Assembly: GCA_964551475.1 (NCBI GenBank) | Contig: CAZKCI010000051.1 | Location: 1-7,366 of the forward strand | DNA length: 7,366 nt | Reading direction: 5' to 3' | Source: CAZKCI01 sp964551475 | Lineage (GTDB): Bacteria > Auribacterota > Erginobacteria > Erginobacterales > CAZKCI01 | In this document: piece by piece, positions 4,023 to 7,366 of the stretch | Numbering within the stretch: position 1 is the stretch's first letter | How the letters are laid out: every line of letters starts with the position of its first letter | The notes under the pieces: generated by a model | The model's input: only the letters and a program-made list of their open reading frames with translations | What the model was told of the DNA's origin: nothing | Database searches by the model: none | Position numbers and translations under genes: made by a program

Positions 4023-6509
4023 ATGAGGAGATGGGCAATAGGCTTGTCAACGATGTTGGGACTGGGCTTTGCCTGGGTTGCCCTGGCGGCGGACTTCAAC
4101 GGGGACGGCCTTGACGATATCGTTGTCTTCCGGCCGTCGACGGGACTGTGGGCGGTGAGGGGGCTGGGGAGGACCTACTTCGGCCGGGCGGGGGATATCC
4201 CGGCCGCCGGAGATTACGACGGCGACGGGATCGCCGATGTCACGGTCTTCCGCCCGGGAACCGGCCTCTGGGCGATCCAGGGCCTCACGCGCTTTTACTT
4301 CGGCGACTCCGCCGATACTCCGGTTCCGGACGATTACACCGGCGACGGCTCGGCGGTTGCGGCGATCTTTCGGAAGGGTTCGGGACTGTGGGCGGTCAGG
4401 GGGCTGACCCAGCTCTATTGGGGGGGGGAAGTCGATATTCCCGTCCCCGGGGACTACGCGGGCGACGAGGCGAGGGAGATCGCGGTCTTCCGGCCTTCCA
4501 CCGGTCTCTGGGCGATCCGGGGGCTGACCCAGGCCTATTTCGGGGGGAGCGGCGACCGGCCGGTGCCCGCTGTCTATAGCTGGTACGGCGCCGGCGGACC
4601 CTTCGGAACCATGATCGCGGTCTTCCGCCCGTCCACGGGTCTCTGGGCGATCCGGTCCTTGACCCGTGTCTATTTCGGCCTGTCCGGTGACAGCCCGGTG
4701 ACGGGAGACTTCAACGGGGACTCGCTCGACGATATAGCGCTCTTCCGGCCATCCTCCGGCCTCTGGGCAATCCGAGGCGTGACCCGGGTTTGCTTCGGCG
4801 CTTTAGGGGATGTGCCGGTTTCAGAATGCGTCGACACGACCGCCGTCTCCACGGGAACGATCACCGGCACTATCTCCACGCAAGCGATATCTGTTCAAGG
4901 CGACATCTATGTGGTGGCGGTGAGGGCCGAGCATCGGGTCCATATCCGGAACATGGAGACGGAACCATACCCCTACTTATCCCAGTATGCCGCCGGTTAT
5001 CAGAAACTCGCCGCTCAGGGTCCCTACACCGTCTCGGGGCTTGCGGCCGGGGAGTATGCCGTCTGGGCCTACATGGACACCGGCGGCGACGGAGGGGTGA
5101 ATCATGAGGACTTTGCCGATCCGGTCGGCTGGTACCAGACAACCGCCAACCTGAAGCTGCCTGTCGTTGCCGTGAGCGAGGGAGGAATCGCCGCCAACAC
5201 GGACGTGGCTCTCTATCAGCCGGTGCCTTTCAGCGGTGGAGAACAATCGGTCGTCTGCGGCAGCGGGGGCGGAACACTGAAGGATCTCAAGGGAAATCAC
5301 GTTCTGCACGTGTGGGGAACGCCCGAGGAAAGGGCCTATGCCATCGGCTTTCTGTGCGCGCCGCAGATACTGGATTGGATGAACTTTGTCTTCATCGAGC
5401 ACTATTGCCGGTCCGCCGATTATCACGAGAACAAGCTCATCCCTGCGGTCAAGGCCCAGCTGGGCGGCCTCTTCGACAAGTATTCGAGCGAACTGGACGC
5501 CCTCCTCGCCGGGATGGTCGCCTCCCCCGCCGGCGTCTACAGTTTCCGTCTGGGGCGGAATCTCAACCGTGACGACCTGGCCGGTATCAATAGCTTCTAT
5601 TTCCTGTCCAACACGCTGATTTTCGGACCGCCTCCGAATATCCGGCCGCCGTTCTGCTCCAACGCCGCTTTCTGGGGCGACAAGACCGCGAACGCCGAGC
5701 TCAACCGCGGGCTGATCACCGGCAAGAATATGGATGGGGAAAACGACTTCCGGAAGATCACGGTCAACGATCTTCTTATCGTAGCTGTTGAGCCCCGTCC
5801 TCCCGGCGCCCGGCGATTCGTCGGTATCAACTGGCCGGGTTTCATCGGCGCGGATATGGGCATGAATGAGTCCGGTCTGGTGCTGGCCCCCCACAGCGTC
5901 CTTTCCCGGCCGGATTGGACCAAATCCAATATGCTGGATTACGATCTTCTTTACCGGGAAACGCTGGAGAACTGCGCCACGCCCCAGGAAGCCTGGACCT
6001 ACTGGACGACCGCGGCCATCACCAGGGTCGGCGGCTTCAATACGGCCGTATCCGGGAGATATCTGGCGTCCGCAGACTATCCCTCCCTGACCTTCGAGGC
6101 GGATTCATACGGGGGAGAAGCGCGCGATCCCGTGTTTATAGACCCGGTGAGCCCCTACGATATCCTGACGACCAACACCTTTTACAAGTATCCGGGGGCA
6201 AATCCCGGTCCCCTCGAACCGGGGAGCTATCATTCGGGCATAGCGGAGGACGATTATCGCTACCAGGCCATGCTGGAAAAATCTCGGGAGTTCGAGATGG
6301 AGGGTCAGACCATCGGGACCGCGCAGATGATAGAAATTTTAAGGGCTGCATCCAGGACCGCTCAATACAGCGGCATCACCGAGTACAGTTTCATCGGATA
6401 CCCGGACAACGGATCGTTTGCCCTGGCCCGGGAGGACCTGGGCAACAAAATCCTGGAAGCCTCCTACGCGACCTTCACTACCTACACCTTCAGCGAGGTC
6501 TTTGAGTAA
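4023..6509 (+). CDS. Secreted FG-GAP-like repeat protein fused to a C45-type acyltransferase/hydrolase domain
   Basis: An 828-residue protein. Residues 1-23 are a signal peptide: MRRW, a hydrophobic core, then VALA before ADFNGDG. Residues 24-270 hold six repeats of about 40 residues with the core FRPSTGLWAIRGLT and acidic DFNGDGLDD-type loops, suggesting a calcium-binding beta-propeller-like unit. Residues about 278-400 look like a small beta-sandwich (GTITGTIS, YTVSGLAAGEYAVWAYMDTGGDG). From about 420 it resembles the peptidase C45 / penicillin-N acyltransferase superfamily: LHVWGTPEERAYAIGFL, then FCSNAAFWGDKT with Cys545 as candidate Ntn nucleophile, GLITGKNMDG (563-572), and INWPGFIGADMGMNESGLV (602-620). 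Such enzymes self-cleave before the Cys and cut or transfer amide bonds; the substrate here is unknown. ATG 4023 follows GAGGAG with 8 nt spacing and starts the signal peptide; in-frame ATG 3993 also has GAGAGGAG upstream but would add ten polar residues ahead of it. Confidence 0.82.
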   Translation: MRRWAIGLSTMLGLGFAWVALAADFNGDGLDDIVVFRPSTGLWAVRGLGRTYFGRAGDIPAAGDYDGDGIADVTVFRPGTGLWAIQGLTRFYFGDSADTPVPDDYTGDGSAVAAIFRKGSGLWAVRGLTQLYWGGEVDIPVPGDYAGDEAREIAVFRPSTGLWAIRGLTQAYFGGSGDRPVPAVYSWYGAGGPFGTMIAVFRPSTGLWAIRSLTRVYFGLSGDSPVTGDFNGDSLDDIALFRPSSGLWAIRGVTRVCFGALGDVPVSECVDTTAVSTGTITGTISTQAISVQGDIYVVAVRAEHRVHIRNMETEPYPYLSQYAAGYQKLAAQGPYTVSGLAAGEYAVWAYMDTGGDGGVNHEDFADPVGWYQTTANLKLPVVAVSEGGIAANTDVALYQPVPFSGGEQSVVCGSGGGTLKDLKGNHVLHVWGTPEERAYAIGFLCAPQILDWMNFVFIEHYCRSADYHENKLIPAVKAQLGGLFDKYSSELDALLAGMVASPAGVYSFRLGRNLNRDDLAGINSFYFLSNTLIFGPPPNIRPPFCSNAAFWGDKTANAELNRGLITGKNMDGENDFRKITVNDLLIVAVEPRPPGARRFVGINWPGFIGADMGMNESGLVLAPHSVLSRPDWTKSNMLDYDLLYRETLENCATPQEAWTYWTTAAITRVGGFNTAVSGRYLASADYPSLTFEADSYGGEARDPVFIDPVSPYDILTTNTFYKYPGANPGPLEPGSYHSGIAEDDYRYQAMLEKSREFEMEGQTIGTAQMIEILRAASRTAQYSGITEYSFIGYPDNGSFALAREDLGNKILEASYATFTTYTFSEVFE
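4092..4832 (+). repeat. Six intragenic 120-bp repeats coding for FRPSTGLWAIRG units
   Basis: The cores FRPSTGLWA, FRPGTGLWA, FRKGSGLWA, FRPSTGLWA, FRPSTGLWA and FRPSSGLWA start at residues 36, 76, 116, 156, 201 and 241, a 40-residue period with one 5-residue insertion (SWYGAGGPFGTM region) between repeats 4 and 5. Repeats 1, 2 and 6 keep the best DxNGDxxDD-type calcium loops; repeats 3 to 5 are degenerate there. A run of nine G lies in repeat 3 (4420-4428). Confidence 0.85.
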
Positions 6510-6612
6510 ATAACCGTCGCAGTCGATTATTGCAAAGCCAGAGGCAAGCCTTTAGGGTATCGGTGGTATTTGCTTCACACTGGTCCGGTCCTAGCGCATC
6601 CATCAGGTCGTG

Positions 6613-6706
6613 AATCCCGAAGGGATTCCGTCGCATAGCCCAGGGTTGCGCCGTAGGCGCTACCCTGGGAAACGAGGAGAGACCGTGTCCAACCCCAACG
6701 GGGTTG
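6613..6706. repeat. Cluster of compact palindromes downstream of the C45 gene
   Basis: Three hairpins in 94 bp: AATCCC-GAA-GGGATT (6613-6627), a 14-bp stem with one mismatch between CCCAGGGTTGCGCC (6639-6652) and GGCGCTACCCTGGG (6656-6669) on a GTA loop, and CAACCCC-AAC-GGGGTTG (6690-6706). All have 3-nt loops. An open frame across them (6610-6909) reads NPEG, SPGLR, NPNGV, the usual spurious translation of this kind of repeat, so it is not called as a gene. No T-tract follows. Confidence 0.75.
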
Positions 6707-6829
6707 TGTCAGCCTGCCCTTTTAACACGGTGGGAGGATTCCCAATGGTCGGAATGGCTGGTTTTGAACTCGGGAGAGAGCGATTCCCCGCAGTTGATCT
6801 GGATCATGCGGTTCCCGCAATCCTTCCAA

Positions 6830-6871
6830 GGCCGCAAGGCCGATACTACAATTCCTACGAGGCCGAAGGCC
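6830..6871. repeat. Paired GGCC hairpins
   Basis: GGCC-GCAA-GGCC (6830-6841) and GGCC-GAA-GGCC (6861-6871) lie 31 bp apart, each followed by CGAT and a C-rich word (CGATACTAC, CGATCCTGC). They look like two copies of one small repeat that continues the palindrome cluster starting at 6613. Nothing else supportable as a gene lies in 6510-6960. Confidence 0.6.
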
Positions 6872-6996
6872 GATCCTGCATATTCAATGCTGGCATTCTA
6901 CCCACCTGATCGGGCTCTCAAAGTGGCGGCATTTTATCCGTTCTTTATCGGCCCCTTTTAGGTGACCGCTGACACTGAAAGCGTAACATAACTTGG

Positions 6997-7052
6997 ATAT
7001 GGTACGAACGAGTATATACCATATAGTCGCCTAGTATTCGATATAGCTATAT
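6997..7052. other. AT-rich region with two dyads
   Basis: ATATGGTA (6997-7004) and TACCATAT (7017-7024) are 8-bp perfect inverted arms, and ATATAGCTATAT (7041-7052) is a 12-bp perfect palindrome. The 60-base lines here are about 38-45% GC by hand count, clearly lower than the gene-rich part. The region lies beyond the stop of the PNP-domain gene (7113). No gene is seen in 6961-7112. The dyads could be protein-binding sites or remnants at a transfer junction. Confidence 0.45.
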
Positions 7053-7112
7053 TTAGCAAATTGCCTTAGAAGAGGCGCTCTCGACAGGTTCAGCTATGGG
7101 CATTCCCGGAAA

Positions 7113-7366
7113 CTAGAGACATTTAAGCACAAATTGGAGCATATACTGAGCACTCGTGTATGCAGCGTACTCTTGATGTTCGCCCGACTTCTGCATGTCC
7201 GCAAAGTCACAAACGGATTTGATCGAAATGGGTATGGGTCGAGGAAGTGAGGAGTTCTCGGCTGCAAAGAAGACTCCGTAAGTTTCCATGTCCAAGCCGA
7301 TAAGCTTCCTGCTTTGGGCTTTAATTAGTTCAACTATATGCTCATCTTGGACAACGCCCGAACCAG
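7113..7366 (-). CDS. Nucleoside phosphorylase-fold (PNP/MTAN-type) domain protein, C-terminal fragment
   Basis: The reading frame enters from the right edge and ends with TAG at 7113, leaving 83 residues. It starts GSGVVQDEHIVELIKAQSRK and continues through LIGLDMETYGVFFAAEN, IKSVCDFADMQK and QEYAAYTSAQYM. This is the end of the PNP/UDP phosphorylase fold. DMETYG corresponds to the MEMEA-type motif that binds ribose, and SVCDFAD carries the catalytic Asp seen as SDxAD in MTA/SAH nucleosidases. This sequence style (LDMETYGVF and SVCDFADxxK) is known from large proteins in which the domain is joined to receiver or other sensing modules, including phage-defence effectors of the Detocs type that split ATP. 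The N-terminal partner is outside the window, so the role is open. A TTG at 7295 lies inside the domain and is not a plausible start. Lower GC than the left part suggests a different origin. Confidence 0.85.
   Translation of the reverse strand, partial: GSGVVQDEHIVELIKAQSRKLIGLDMETYGVFFAAENSSLPRPIPISIKSVCDFADMQKSGEHQEYAAYTSAQYMLQFVLKCL

Noticed and set aside
4977..5894. 305-codon minus frame inside the C45 gene
   Set aside because: Antisense shadow of a GC-rich gene whose plus frame has a signal peptide, repeats and C45 motifs.
6610..6909. 99-codon open frame after the C45 gene
   Set aside because: It runs through the palindrome cluster, and its NPEG/SPGLR/NPNGV words are translation of hairpins. 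It has no ribosome site and no recognisable domain.

Overview
The window looks like an accessory or loosely packed part of a chromosome from an uncultured, high-GC bacterium. No gene here fixes the taxonomy. Three things fit a Gram-negative-type environmental genome, perhaps in the Auribacterota/Omnitrophota/Lentisphaerota neighbourhood: a signal-peptide protein built from FRPSTGLWAIRG repeats, long repeat-filled spacers, and the solitary maltokinase. That placement is a low-confidence inference from protein style only.

Layout: (1) 2-118, the last 38 codons of an HI0933/BaiN-type flavoprotein on the + strand. (2) 119-602, a spacer without a credible gene, packed with palindromic elements and short tandem repeats. 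(3) 603-1181 (-), a class I SAM-dependent methyltransferase whose C-terminus runs into a repeat. (4) 1182-1452, another repeat spacer with the same elements plus an exact 58-bp tandem duplication. (5) 1453-1869 (-), a complete pyridoxamine-5'-phosphate-oxidase-like flavin protein. (6) 1870-2029, a divergent intergenic region with a 40-bp near-perfect dyad and a consensus -10 box. (7) 2030-3832 (+), a maltokinase with intact kinase motifs. Intergenic-type repeats have entered its coding sequence without breaking the frame, including a hairpin array of 42-bp period with compensated stems. (8) 4023-6509 (+), a predicted secreted protein of 828 residues: signal peptide, six 40-residue FG-GAP-like repeats, a small beta-sandwich-like segment and a C45-type Ntn acyltransferase/hydrolase domain. 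(9) 6510-7112, a gene-free region with a cluster of compact hairpins and then an abrupt change to AT-rich DNA. (10) 7113-7366 (-), the C-terminal part of a nucleoside-phosphorylase-fold protein. It resembles PNP-type domains found in signalling and defence proteins and runs off the window.

The genes do not form one obvious pathway. The methyltransferase and the flavin protein point the same way but are separated by 271 bp of repeats. Maltokinase (maltose plus ATP to maltose 1-phosphate, feeding GlgE alpha-glucan synthesis) stands without its usual partners TreS or GlgE in view. The strongest observations are the in-frame colonisation of the maltokinase gene by repeat families, the covarying hairpins, the unusual propeller/C45 fusion, the symmetric dyad at 1920-1959, and the compositionally distinct PNP gene at the right edge, which could belong to a defence or signalling locus outside the window.
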